From Gemmatimonas sp. (lineage in GTDB: Bacteria > Gemmatimonadota > Gemmatimonadetes > Gemmatimonadales > Gemmatimonadaceae), in contig PNKL01000001.1 in the NCBI GenBank assembly GCA_013822425.1, forward strand, positions 1 through 64,000: a stretch of DNA of 64,000 bases, written 5' to 3'. The notes below the pieces were generated by a model, which saw nothing but the letters and a program-made list of their open reading frames with translations, was not told the DNA's origin and ran no database searches. Shown here piece by piece: positions 17,220-26,414 of the stretch. Numbering within the stretch: position 1 is the stretch's first letter; each line of letters opens with the position of its first letter. The position numbers were made by a program, and so were the translations under genes.

Positions 17220-18210
17220 TCCGCGCGTTGCCCAGGCGCTGGCCGCGCTGGCGCAACCCATTGCCGAGTTCCGCGCCGCGGTGCAGGGCGCGCTGGCGCA
17301 GGCCGACGCCTTCCTGGCCGCCCAGACCGCCGACGCCGCGTCGCAGGCAGTGCGCGCCGCCACCGAGCTGGGCGTCTTCGGCGGCGCGCACGTGGACGCC
17401 GCCAGGTTCGCCGCCATGTTCCCGGCCGTCGCCAAGGCCGACAAGACCTCGCTGGCCGCGCTGGAGAAGGCCGCCGGGATCCTGCGCCGCGTCGCGGGGC
17501 AGGGTGACGAGATGGCGGTCGCGCTCGTGACCGATGGCGTGAAGCTCGGCGCCACCATTGACGCGGCGCTCGCCGGCGCCGGGCAGGCCTTCGGCGCCAT
17601 CATCATCACCGAGCTTGTGCGCGGCGGCCGGTTCAAGAAGGCCGAGCACGAGAAACTGCTCGACCCCGCCGAGTTCCGCGCCTGGAACAACGCCGAGCGC
17701 CGGTTCGCGCCGCCGCTCGTCGTCGAGGTGGACGGCGCCGACCTGCATGCGGGCGCGCTGCTCGACTTCGCCGATGGCCGCGAGAAGATCGTGCTCGTCG
17801 TGCGCGGCAACGCGCCCCCCGCGGCGCTGGTGCGTTGCATCACGCCAGGGACGTTCGTCCTGCAAACCGTGGACGGCACCGGACTCGACCGGCTCGCGGG
17901 CTACGAAGGGCCGGCCATCGCCGCGTTGCTTCCCGAGGGAGCGGCCACGTTCATGCACGACCCGAACGCCGGCAAGGAACCCTGGCAGCGGCTCACCGTG
18001 CCCTTCCTCCCCACCGGGCCGTTCAAGGCGGTGGGCGGGTTCAGCGCGTGGCAAATGGAGCAGGACGTGACGATGCTGGCCGAACTGGCCCGCACGCCGT
18101 TCGTCGTGCCGAGCGCGCCCGGCGGCAAGGGCGCTCCGGCCATCGGCGCCGGCGAGGCCGTCGACCGCATCGCCTCCTGGCTGCTCGATACATCGGGTCT
18201 CAAGGCGTAA
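17209..18210 (+). CDS. Uncharacterised protein of the OFOR-Rnf operon
   Basis: A 333-residue, Ala-rich, soluble-looking protein that I do not recognise. There is no signal peptide, membrane segment or Fe-S motif; I see a single Cys (VRCITPG). The N-terminal ~110 residues look helical (ALAALAQPIAEFRAAVQGAL, then AALEKAAGILRRVAGQ) and the C-terminal part mixed (ADLHAGALLDFADGREKIVL, EPWQRLTVPFLPTGPFKAVG). It overlaps korB by 11 bases and precedes rnfB by 14 bases. That position argues for a role in OFOR-to-Rnf electron transfer, assembly or regulation, by guilt of association only. Confidence 0.6.
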   Translation: MPSDPRVAQALAALAQPIAEFRAAVQGALAQADAFLAAQTADAASQAVRAATELGVFGGAHVDAARFAAMFPAVAKADKTSLAALEKAAGILRRVAGQGDEMAVALVTDGVKLGATIDAALAGAGQAFGAIIITELVRGGRFKKAEHEKLLDPAEFRAWNNAERRFAPPLVVEVDGADLHAGALLDFADGREKIVLVVRGNAPPAALVRCITPGTFVLQTVDGTGLDRLAGYEGPAIAALLPEGAATFMHDPNAGKEPWQRLTVPFLPTGPFKAVGGFSAWQMEQDVTMLAELARTPFVVPSAPGGKGAPAIGAGEAVDRIASWLLDTSGLKA

Positions 18211-18224
18211 GGCCCGGAGACGCG

Positions 18225-19067
18225 ATGATCATCCTGCAGGCAGTCCTGATTCTCGGCGGCACCGCCCTGGTGTTCGCCATCTTCATCGCCGCCGCCAACA
18301 AGAAGCTGAAGGTCTGGGAAGACCCGCGCATTGACGTGGTGTCGGCCATGCTGCCGAACGCCAACTGCGGCGCGTGCGGACTCCCGGGATGCCGTGCGTT
18401 CGCCGAGAAGGCGGTCGCGGGCGGCATCCAGGTTTCCAAGTGCACCGTGTCGAACGCCGAGCGCATCGGCGAGATCGCGCACTTCCTCGGCGTTGACGCG
18501 GGTCAGGCCGTGAAGGTCGTCGCGCGCCTCCAGTGCGCCGGCGGCTCCAACGTGGCCGTCCAGCGCGCCGAATACCGCGGCCTCGGCACCTGCGAGGCGG
18601 CGGCGGCGGTGGCCGGCGGCGGCAAGGGGTGCGCCTGGGGTTGCCTCGGCCTCGCCGATTGCGAGCGCGCCTGCACCTTCGGCGCCATCACGATGAACCC
18701 GGAAGGGCTTCCCGTCGTGGACGTGGAGAAGTGCACCGCGTGCAACGACTGCGTGGTGGCGTGCCCCAAGGACCTGTTCGTGCTCCAGCAGCTGGATCAC
18801 CAGCTGCTCGTGCAGTGCAAGAACCTGGTGCAGGGCGACGTGGTGCTGGAGCAGTGCACCGTGGCCTGCACGACGTGCGGCAAGTGCGTGCTGGACGCCG
18901 CGCCCGGCTTGATCAGCGTGGCGAGTGGAGTGGCAGTCATCGACTACAGCAAGATCGCCGAGGCCGAGGAAAGCGCCGTGGAGCGCTGCCCGACCAACGC
19001 CATCGTCTGGCTGCGCGGCGCGCAATTCGCGCGCCAGCCGGCCCTGAGCAGTGCGGAGGCAGCATGA
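18225..19067 (+). CDS. rnfB: Rnf complex electron-transfer subunit B (polyferredoxin)
   Basis: Membrane-anchored polyferredoxin (280 residues) that accepts electrons from reduced ferredoxin in the Rnf complex. One N-terminal membrane helix (MIILQAVLILGGTALVFAIF) precedes the Fe-S domain NCGACGLPGC with a later Cys (SKC). Further cluster motifs follow: GCAWGCLGLADCERAC, CTACNDCVVACP, and CTVACTTCGKCV with a closing CPTNAI. This long multi-cluster form resembles RnfB of anaerobes such as clostridia and Bacteroidota. It is separated from the other rnf genes by the PFOR gene, which overlaps its stop as ATGA. Confidence 0.9.
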   Translation: MIILQAVLILGGTALVFAIFIAAANKKLKVWEDPRIDVVSAMLPNANCGACGLPGCRAFAEKAVAGGIQVSKCTVSNAERIGEIAHFLGVDAGQAVKVVARLQCAGGSNVAVQRAEYRGLGTCEAAAAVAGGGKGCAWGCLGLADCERACTFGAITMNPEGLPVVDVEKCTACNDCVVACPKDLFVLQQLDHQLLVQCKNLVQGDVVLEQCTVACTTCGKCVLDAAPGLISVASGVAVIDYSKIAEAEESAVERCPTNAIVWLRGAQFARQPALSSAEAA

Positions 19068-22000
19068 GTGCGACGAAGACCGGCGATGCCGGCAAAGCCA
19101 AGTACCCCGGTTCACGTCAGGCGCTTGATGGCTCGTACGCCGTCGTCGCGATGGAGACGGCGAGCAGCGAAGCGGCAGGCGCGTATCCCATCACGCCGTC
19201 CACCCAGATGGGCGAAGGCTGGGCGCAGGCCGTGGCCGAGGGCAAGGAAAACGTCAACGGCCGCCGGCTGTTGTTCTTTGAGCCGGAAGGCGAGCATGCG
19301 GCCGCGGCGGTGACCGCCGGCATGAGCATGGCCGGGCTGCGCTCGACGAACTTCTCGAGCGGGCAGGGCATCGCCTACATGCACGAGTCGCTCTACGCCG
19401 CCGTCGGCAAGCGCCTCACCTACGTGCTCAACGTCGCGGCGCGCGCCATGACCAAGCACGCGCTCAACGTGCACGCCGGCCACGATGACTATCACGCGGT
19501 GGATGACACGGGTTTTTTCCAGATCTTTGCCAAGGACGTGCAGGAAACGGCCGACCTCAACGTGATTGCGCACCGGATCGCCGAGCTGTCGCTGAACCCG
19601 GGCCTCATCGCGCAGGACGGCTTCCTCACGAGTCATGTCATCGAGTCGATGCAGCTGCCGGAGCGCGAGCTGATCAAGGAGTACCTCGGCGATCCGGCCG
19701 ACATGATCGAAAGCCCCACGCCGGCCCAGCGCCTTGTCTTCGGCGCCAGGCGGCGCCGCATTCCGGAGATGTTCGACCTCGACTACCCGGCCATGCTGGG
19801 CGTCGTGCAGAACCAGGACAGCTACGCGCAGGGTGTCGCTGCGCAGCGCCCGTTCTACTTTGACCACATCGCCGACCTCGCCGACCAGGCGTTCGCCGAG
19901 TATGCGGCGCTCACCGGGCGCCAGTACGCCCGCGTGACGGGCTACCGGCTCGACGACGCGGAGTGGGTGATCGCGGGGCAGGGCTCGGTGGTGAGCAACG
20001 CCGAGGCGGTGGTGGATCACCTGCGCGAGACGCGCGGCCTCAAGGTGGGCGTGCTCAACCTCACGATGTTCCGCCCGTTCCCGTCCGATCTCATCACGAA
20101 GATGCTCGCCGGCAAGAAAGGCGTCGTGGTCATGGAGCGCACCGACCAGCCGCTGGCGGTGGACCCGCCGATGCTGCGCGAGATGCGCGCCGCGATGTCG
20201 AAGGGCGTGGAGAACTTCCGCAACGCCAATGTGCACGAGGGACTGGCGGCGCTGCGCCCCGAGCAGATCCCCAACTTCTTCTCGGCCTGCTTTGGACTCG
20301 GCAGCCGCGACCTGCAGCCCGGCGACATCATTGCCGCGGTGGACAACATGCTGCCGGGCGGCTCCGGACGCCGGCAGGTCTACCTGGGCATCGACTTCAT
20401 CCGTGAAGGCACCAGGCTGCCCAAGCTGCAGATCTGGCAGGAGACGCTGGAAGACGAGTATCCGAACCTGCACACGCTCACGCTGCCGGCATCCACCAGC
20501 GTGAACCTGCTGCCGAAGGGCGCCACCGCGCTGCGCATCCACTCGGTGGGCGGCTGGGGCGCCATCACGATGGGCAAGAACCTGTCAATGACGGCCTTCG
20601 AGCTCTTCGATATGCACATCAAGGCGAACCCGAAGTACGGCTCGGAGAAGAAGGGCCAGCCGACGACGTTCTACGCGGTGATGGCGCACGAGCCCATCCG
20701 GCTCAACTGCGAACTCAAGAACGTGGACGTGGTGCTCTCGCCCGATCCGAACGTCTTCCGCCACAGCGACCCGCTCGACGGGCTGGCCGAGGGCGGGGTG
20801 TTCGTCATCCAGTCCGACCTGCCGCCCGAAGCGTTCTGGCAGACCCTGCCGGCGCCGGCACGGCGCACGATCATTGACCGCAAGATCAGGATCTACTGCC
20901 TCGACGCGTTCGCCATCGCCATGGCGGAGGCCTCGGATGCCGACTTGCGCTATCGCATGCAAGGGGCGGCGTTCATGGGCGCGTTCTTCCGCACGTCGCC
21001 GATTCTCGAGCGCGAGAAGCAGACCGAAGAGGCGCTGTTCAAGGGCATCGGCAAGCAGCTGCAGAAGAAGTTCGGCGGGCGCGGCGCCAGCGTGGTGGAA
21101 GACAACGTGCGCGTCATTCGCCGCGGCTACGACGAAGTCAGGGAAGTGACACCGGTGGGCGGCGACTTCGGCGCCGAGCAGGGCGACGTGCCGCACATGC
21201 CGGTCCTGATGGAGGCGGAGAACCAGCAGCAGGGCATCGGGCACGAGGGGCGCTTCTGGGAGCAGGTCTGCGCGATGTGCAAGGTCGGGCAGGACGGCAT
21301 CGCCGATCCGTTCGCCGCCATCAGCGCCATTCCGGCCGCCACCAGCGCCATCCGCGACATGAGCGGCTTGCGCATGGAGGTGCCGGACTTCATCGCCGAG
21401 AAGTGCACGGGGTGCGCGCAGTGCTGGATCCAGTGCCCCGACTCGGCCATTCCCGGCCTCGTCAGCAGCTTCGACGACGTGCTGAACGCCGCCATTGACG
21501 TGTCGACGAATGGGAGCCGGATGGAACGCATCCGGCCGATGGTGAAGAACTGGGCCAGGGAAGCGCAGAAGATCCTGCAGAAGGATCCCGCCACGAAGGT
21601 GCCGGACGCGTTCGCCAAGGCGTACGAGAATGTCGCGAACAAGATGGGATGGGACGCGGAGCGCCGCGCGGCCACCGACGTGGAGTTCCACGCCGTGCAG
21701 TCGCGCATCGCCAACTTCCCGCTCGCGCGCACCAAGCCGTTCTTCGACGCGCTCGAGGGGAAGAGCAAGGGGTCGGGCGGACTCCTCTCGGTGACGGTCA
21801 ACCCCGAGGCGTGCAAGGGGTGCAACCTGTGCGTCGAGGTCTGTCCCGACGGCGCGCTCGTGACCATCAAGCAGGACGAGCCGGGGCTGGTGAAGCTCCG
21901 CAGCAACTGGGAGATGTGGAACAGGCTCCCCGACACCGACGACCGCTTCATCAACGTCAGTGACGTCGACGAGGGAATCGGCGTGCTCTCGTCGTTGCTG

Positions 22001-24091
22001 CTCAAGAAGACGACGTACCGCGCCATGGTGGGCGGCGACGGCGCCTGCATGGGGTGCGGCGAGAAGACCGCCGTGCACCTCATCCTCTCGGCCATCTTCG
22101 CGCAGATGGCGCCGAAGGTCGCCAGGCAGGTGACCAAGCTCGAGGCGCTGATCCAGGCGCTCGAGGACAAGGCGCGCGAGATCGTGGGTTCCACCACGGA
22201 CCTGGCCGCCGCGCTGAGCGGCAAGGGCGAGGCGGTGAAGCTGGACGCCGCGCACCGGCACCAGCTCGAACTCATCGGCAAGGCGATCACCGAACTGAAA
22301 GACCTGCGGTGGCGCTATGTCGAGGGCCCGAGCGGCAAGGGGCGCGCCATGGTCGGCATGTCGAACTCCACCGGCTGCTCCTCGGTGTGGGGCTCGACCT
22401 ATCCGTACAACCCGTATCCGTTCCCGTGGGTCAACCACCTCTTCCAGGACTCCACGTCCATCGCCATCGGCCTCTTCGACGCGCACATGCGCAAGATGGG
22501 TGACGGCTTCGTGGCCGTGCGACGCGCCGAGAAGCTGGTGGATGGCACGTACGACCACGTCGCTGACGAAGCAGCCTTCAAGGCGTTCACGTGGATGGAT
22601 TTCACCGACGAGGAGTTCTTCCTCTGCCCGCCGATCATCGCCATGGGCGGCGACGGCGCGATGCTCGACATCGGGTTCCAGAACCTCTCGCGCCTGCTCG
22701 CCTCGGGCAAGCCGGTACGCGTGGTGGTGCTCGATACGCAGGTCTACTCGAACACCGGCGGCCAGGCCTGCACCAGCGGCTACACGGGGCAGGTGGCCGA
22801 CATGTCGGGTTTCGGCAAGGCGCAGCACGGCAAGACCGAGACACGCAAGGAACTGGGCCTGCTCGGCATCGCCCACCGCGGCACCTTCGTGCACCAGTCG
22901 TCGCAGGCAGCGGCGTCGCACCTCATCGCCGGCGTGCTCAAGGGCATGCACAAGCGGCGTCCGGTGCTTCTCAACATCTACACGCCGTGTCCGGTGGAAC
23001 ACGGGCTCGCGGATGACTGGTCGCAGGAAGCGGCCCGCTTTGCGCTCGAGAGCCGCGCCTTCCCGTTCCTGACGTACGATCCGGATGCCGGCCCGACGTT
23101 CGCCGACTGCCTGTCGCTCGAGGGCAATCCGTCGCCCGACGCCGACTGGCCGACGTACGAGATTCGCTATCTGGACGATGCGGGTGCCGAACAGACGCTC
23201 GAAGTCCCGCTGACCGTCGCCGACTGGGCCGCCACCGAGGCACGCTTCAAGCAGCACTTCTCCGAACTGCCCAAGGACCTGTACGACTACGCCATTCCGT
23301 TTGACGAGTATCTCAAGCTGTCGAAGGAAGCGCGCGCCACCAGGACGCCCTTCATCCATGCCGTCAACAAGCAGCGTCACCTGCGCCGGCTGAAGGTCTC
23401 GCCGGAAATGGGACTGCTGGCGGACGAGCGCCTGCAGCACTGGTCGCAGCTACGCCAGCTGGCCGGCCTCGTCGTGTCGGACACGGCGCGCAACACGGTG
23501 TCGGGCGAGATCGAGGCCGCGTTCGAGGTCAAGGTGGCCGCGCTGCGTGCCGAGTACGAGGCCAAGATCGCGCAGCTCAAGAAGGAGTTCCCGCAGCAGA
23601 TCGCGCGCCGCCTGGCCGAAGGGCTCATGCGCCACGGTGGCGGCGGCGCGCTGAATGAACTGCTGGCCACGCTCCCGGCGGTGGAACCGTCGGGTGGCAA
23701 TGGCGCGGCGGCTCCGTCTGCCGTGACGGTCGCCGCCCCGGCCGCGCCGGTGCCGGTGCCAGCGCCGGCTCCCGCGACGGCTGCCGTGGCCGTGGCCGAC
23801 GTGGCTCCCGCCGCCGCGCCAGCCGAGGAAGACGAGTCCCTCGCTCTCGAGGCGTACATCGACTCGGCGCGGTGCACGACCTGCAACGAGTGCACCAACC
23901 TGAACAAGAAGATGTTCGTCTACAACGCCGCCAAGCAGGCGGAAATCAAGGATGTCACGGCCGGCACGTTCCAGCAGCTCGTGCTGGCCGCCGAGCGCTG
24001 CCCCGTCTCGATCATCCATCCAGGGACACCGCTCAACCCGAAGGAGAAGGACCTGGAGAAGTGGGTGAAGCGCGCCGCGAGGTTCAACTGA
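19064..24091 (+). CDS. nifJ: Giant pyruvate:ferredoxin oxidoreductase with C-terminal ferredoxin extension
   Basis: Single-chain PFOR of 1,675 residues, about 500 longer than typical NifJ (near 1,170). It would convert pyruvate and CoA to acetyl-CoA, CO2 and reduced ferredoxin. Order: N-terminal PP domain (AYPITPSTQMGEGW), transketolase-like domain II, gamma-like domain (VGGWGAITMGKNLSMTAFEL), a two-cluster ferredoxin (CTGCAQCWIQCPDSAIP near 780, CKGCNLCVEVCPDGAL near 916), the CMGCGEK proximal-cluster segment (about 994) and the TPP site GDGAMLDIG (about 1196). An extension follows: a coiled-coil-like stretch, an Ala/Pro linker, and a ferredoxin-like tail CTTCNEC...CPVSIIHPG (about 1603-1650). 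ATGA overlap with rnfB, TGATG overlap with rnfC. Confidence 0.93.
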   Translation: MSATKTGDAGKAKYPGSRQALDGSYAVVAMETASSEAAGAYPITPSTQMGEGWAQAVAEGKENVNGRRLLFFEPEGEHAAAAVTAGMSMAGLRSTNFSSGQGIAYMHESLYAAVGKRLTYVLNVAARAMTKHALNVHAGHDDYHAVDDTGFFQIFAKDVQETADLNVIAHRIAELSLNPGLIAQDGFLTSHVIESMQLPERELIKEYLGDPADMIESPTPAQRLVFGARRRRIPEMFDLDYPAMLGVVQNQDSYAQGVAAQRPFYFDHIADLADQAFAEYAALTGRQYARVTGYRLDDAEWVIAGQGSVVSNAEAVVDHLRETRGLKVGVLNLTMFRPFPSDLITKMLAGKKGVVVMERTDQPLAVDPPMLREMRAAMSKGVENFRNANVHEGLAALRPEQIPNFFSACFGLGSRDLQPGDIIAAVDNMLPGGSGRRQVYLGIDFIREGTRLPKLQIWQETLEDEYPNLHTLTLPASTSVNLLPKGATALRIHSVGGWGAITMGKNLSMTAFELFDMHIKANPKYGSEKKGQPTTFYAVMAHEPIRLNCELKNVDVVLSPDPNVFRHSDPLDGLAEGGVFVIQSDLPPEAFWQTLPAPARRTIIDRKIRIYCLDAFAIAMAEASDADLRYRMQGAAFMGAFFRTSPILEREKQTEEALFKGIGKQLQKKFGGRGASVVEDNVRVIRRGYDEVREVTPVGGDFGAEQGDVPHMPVLMEAENQQQGIGHEGRFWEQVCAMCKVGQDGIADPFAAISAIPAATSAIRDMSGLRMEVPDFIAEKCTGCAQCWIQCPDSAIPGLVSSFDDVLNAAIDVSTNGSRMERIRPMVKNWAREAQKILQKDPATKVPDAFAKAYENVANKMGWDAERRAATDVEFHAVQSRIANFPLARTKPFFDALEGKSKGSGGLLSVTVNPEACKGCNLCVEVCPDGALVTIKQDEPGLVKLRSNWEMWNRLPDTDDRFINVSDVDEGIGVLSSLLLKKTTYRAMVGGDGACMGCGEKTAVHLILSAIFAQMAPKVARQVTKLEALIQALEDKAREIVGSTTDLAAALSGKGEAVKLDAAHRHQLELIGKAITELKDLRWRYVEGPSGKGRAMVGMSNSTGCSSVWGSTYPYNPYPFPWVNHLFQDSTSIAIGLFDAHMRKMGDGFVAVRRAEKLVDGTYDHVADEAAFKAFTWMDFTDEEFFLCPPIIAMGGDGAMLDIGFQNLSRLLASGKPVRVVVLDTQVYSNTGGQACTSGYTGQVADMSGFGKAQHGKTETRKELGLLGIAHRGTFVHQSSQAAASHLIAGVLKGMHKRRPVLLNIYTPCPVEHGLADDWSQEAARFALESRAFPFLTYDPDAGPTFADCLSLEGNPSPDADWPTYEIRYLDDAGAEQTLEVPLTVADWAATEARFKQHFSELPKDLYDYAIPFDEYLKLSKEARATRTPFIHAVNKQRHLRRLKVSPEMGLLADERLQHWSQLRQLAGLVVSDTARNTVSGEIEAAFEVKVAALRAEYEAKIAQLKKEFPQQIARRLAEGLMRHGGGGALNELLATLPAVEPSGGNGAAAPSAVTVAAPAAPVPVPAPAPATAAVAVADVAPAAAPAEEDESLALEAYIDSARCTTCNECTNLNKKMFVYNAAKQAEIKDVTAGTFQQLVLAAERCPVSIIHPGTPLNPKEKDLEKWVKRAARFN

Positions 24092-25419
24092 TGGCTTTCT
24101 TCGGCTTTGCACACGGCGTGCATCCGCCCGAGGAGAAGGGGCTCACCAGCGGGCTCCCCATCCGTCGCATGCCGTATCCCGAGGAGATCGTGCTTCCCCT
24201 GCGCCAGCACGCCGGCAAACCGGCGAAGCTCTGCGTACGGGTGGGCGATCACGTCGAGCGCGGTGATCCCGTTGGCCTGGCCGACGGCTACATGTCGGTG
24301 CCCATCCATGCGTCGGCGGCGGGGACGATCTCCGCCATCGACTTGTGGCCGCACCCCGACGGCAGCTACGCGCAGACGGTGCACATCAAGGTTGACAAGT
24401 ACGCGGTGCAGTTGCCGCGTCCGCGCCTCGTGCCGCGCTGGGAAGGGCTCACGGTGGACCAGGTGGTGAAGGCCGTGCAGGACGCCGGTGTCGTCGGACT
24501 CGGCGGCGCCGCCTTCCCCACGCACGTCAAGCTGGCGCCGCCCAAGGACTACAAGGTCCACACGCTGATCATCAACGGCGCGGAATGCGAGCCGTACCTC
24601 ACCTCGGACCACCGCACCATGGTGGAGTATCCGGAGCGCGTGCACTTCGGCTGCCGCGTGATGATGCACACGTTGGGCGTGAGCAAGGCGGTGATCGGCG
24701 TCGAGAAGAACAAGCCCGACGCCATCGCAGCGCTCGAACGCACCAGGCCCAAGGACCTCGACATCACCATCCTCCCGCTCACGGTGAAATATCCGCAGGG
24801 CGCCGAGAAGATGCTCATCCACGCGGTGACCGGCGTGGAAGTGCCGTCGGGCAAGCTGCCGGTGACGGTGGGCGTGGTCGTGCAGAACGTCGGCTCGCTC
24901 GCCGCGATCGCCGAGGTGTTCGACACCGGCCTGCCGCTGATCGAGCGTATCGTGACGGTCACCGGGCACGGACTCACGCGCCCGGCGAATCTCATCGTCC
25001 CGGTGGGGACCAAGCTCAAGGACCTGCTTGCCTACTGCGACGGCGTCACCCCGGACGCCCGCGAAGTCATCAATGGCGGGCCGATGATGGGCATGGCGGT
25101 GTCGAACCTCGACGCTCCGGTGCTCAAGGGGACCACGGGCATCGTGGTGCTCACGTCGGACGAGGTGCGCGCGGAGAAGATCTACCCCTGCATCCACTGC
25201 GGGCGCTGCCTCGACGCCTGCCCGGTCTTCCTGAATCCCTCGTGGCTCGGTGACCTGGCGCGCGTGAAGCGCTACCAGGAGATGGCGGACCATCACCTGG
25301 CCGACTGCATGCTGTGCGGCTCGTGTTCGTACGTGTGCCCCTCCAACATTCCGTTGTCGCAGCTCTTCCAGGCCAGCAAGGCGGCACTGCGCCGCGTCCA
25401 GACGGCGGGGGCCGCATGA
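24091..25419 (+). CDS. rnfC: Rnf complex subunit C (NAD/FMN and Fe-S subunit)
   Basis: Peripheral Rnf subunit of 442 residues that exchanges electrons with NAD(H). It has the N-terminal barrel-sandwich/SLBB-type region (GDHVERGDPVGLADGYMSVP), the NADH-FMN-binding Rossmann portion (GLGGAAFPTHVKL, IINGAECEPYLTSDHR) and two [4Fe-4S] motifs, CIHCGRCLDACP (about 367) and CMLCGSCSYVCPSNIP (about 406). Length and motifs agree with RnfC of other bacteria. It starts on the base that ends the PFOR stop codon, a tight coupling of PFOR and Rnf synthesis. It ends in ATGA overlap with rnfD. Confidence 0.95.
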   Translation: MAFFGFAHGVHPPEEKGLTSGLPIRRMPYPEEIVLPLRQHAGKPAKLCVRVGDHVERGDPVGLADGYMSVPIHASAAGTISAIDLWPHPDGSYAQTVHIKVDKYAVQLPRPRLVPRWEGLTVDQVVKAVQDAGVVGLGGAAFPTHVKLAPPKDYKVHTLIINGAECEPYLTSDHRTMVEYPERVHFGCRVMMHTLGVSKAVIGVEKNKPDAIAALERTRPKDLDITILPLTVKYPQGAEKMLIHAVTGVEVPSGKLPVTVGVVVQNVGSLAAIAEVFDTGLPLIERIVTVTGHGLTRPANLIVPVGTKLKDLLAYCDGVTPDAREVINGGPMMGMAVSNLDAPVLKGTTGIVVLTSDEVRAEKIYPCIHCGRCLDACPVFLNPSWLGDLARVKRYQEMADHHLADCMLCGSCSYVCPSNIPLSQLFQASKAALRRVQTAGAA

Positions 25420-26414
25420 CCGCACCCAACCTGATCGTCACCGCGTCGCCGCACCTGAAGGACCGCGACACGACGCCGCGCATCATGTGGACGGTGGCGG
25501 CGAGCCTCGTGCCGGTGGTGCTCTCGTCGGCCTTCTTCTTCGGCATCAGCGCCATTCTGGTGATTCTCGCGGCGATGCTTGGCGCGCTGCTCACCGAGCG
25601 CGCGCTCGCCAAGCCCGGCACGCTGCAGGATGGATCGGCGATGATCACCGGCCTCCTGCTCGGTCTCAGCCTGCCGCCCGGCATCCCGTTGTGGATGGCG
25701 GCGCTCGGCGGCGTCTTCGGCATCGGCTTCGGCAAGGTGATCTGGGGCGGACTCGGCCAGAACGCGTTCAATCCCGCGCTCATCGGCCGTGCCTTCCTGC
25801 AGACGGCGTTCCCGGTGGCCATCACCACGTGGCCCACGCCCGGCGGCGACTTCTTTGCGCTCAAGGGCGACCTCTTCGCCTTCCCGTTCATGCATCCGGT
25901 GTCGGATGTCGTGACGTCCGCGACACCGCTCGGCCTGTTCAAGTTCGAGCAGAAGCTCACGTCGGTCGTGGACCTCGTGCTCGGCACGACGGGCGGGTCG
26001 GTGGGCGAGACGTCGGCACTCGTGATCCTGATCTGCGGCGCCTACCTCGCCTGGAAGGGCTACCTCAACTGGCGCTCGCCCGTCTCGATTCTCCTCACCG
26101 TCTTCGTGGCGAGTCAGTTGCTGCACTGGTTCAACGGCAAGTATCCGGACGGCCTGTTCATGGTCTTCTCGGGCGGCCTGATGCTTGGCGCCGTGTACAT
26201 GGCCACCGACATGGTGACCGTGCCGACGACCAACAAGGGACGCTGGGTCTTTGGCGTCTGCACCGGGTTGATCGTGGTGATCATCCGTGTCTTCGGCGGC
26301 CTGCCGGAAGGCGTGATGTACGCCATCCTGATCATGAACGCCTTCACGCCGTTCATTAACCGCGCCACGCAGCCCGTCGTCTTCGGCACGCGCACGCTGA
26401 AGGAGGCCAAATGA
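25416..26414 (+). CDS. rnfD: Rnf complex membrane subunit D (flavoprotein)
   Basis: Integral membrane Rnf subunit of 332 residues with eight to nine hydrophobic helices (for example IMWTVAASLVPVVLSSAFFF and VFGVCTGLIVVIIRVFGGLP). The conserved LGGVFGIGFGKVIWGGLGQN and NPALIGRAFLQ blocks are typical of RnfD/NqrB. The covalent FMN threonine should be T170 in TSATPLG, the site modified by ApbE in this family. It overlaps rnfC and rnfG by ATGA. RnfD is thought to help form the ion-translocation path. Confidence 0.95.
   Translation: MTAPNLIVTASPHLKDRDTTPRIMWTVAASLVPVVLSSAFFFGISAILVILAAMLGALLTERALAKPGTLQDGSAMITGLLLGLSLPPGIPLWMAALGGVFGIGFGKVIWGGLGQNAFNPALIGRAFLQTAFPVAITTWPTPGGDFFALKGDLFAFPFMHPVSDVVTSATPLGLFKFEQKLTSVVDLVLGTTGGSVGETSALVILICGAYLAWKGYLNWRSPVSILLTVFVASQLLHWFNGKYPDGLFMVFSGGLMLGAVYMATDMVTVPTTNKGRWVFGVCTGLIVVIIRVFGGLPEGVMYAILIMNAFTPFINRATQPVVFGTRTLKEAK

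Noticed and set aside
20585-23440. 951-codon minus-strand frame opposite the PFOR gene
   Set aside because: It is an antisense shadow; third-position GC makes long antisense frames common, and the plus-strand PFOR motifs are decisive.
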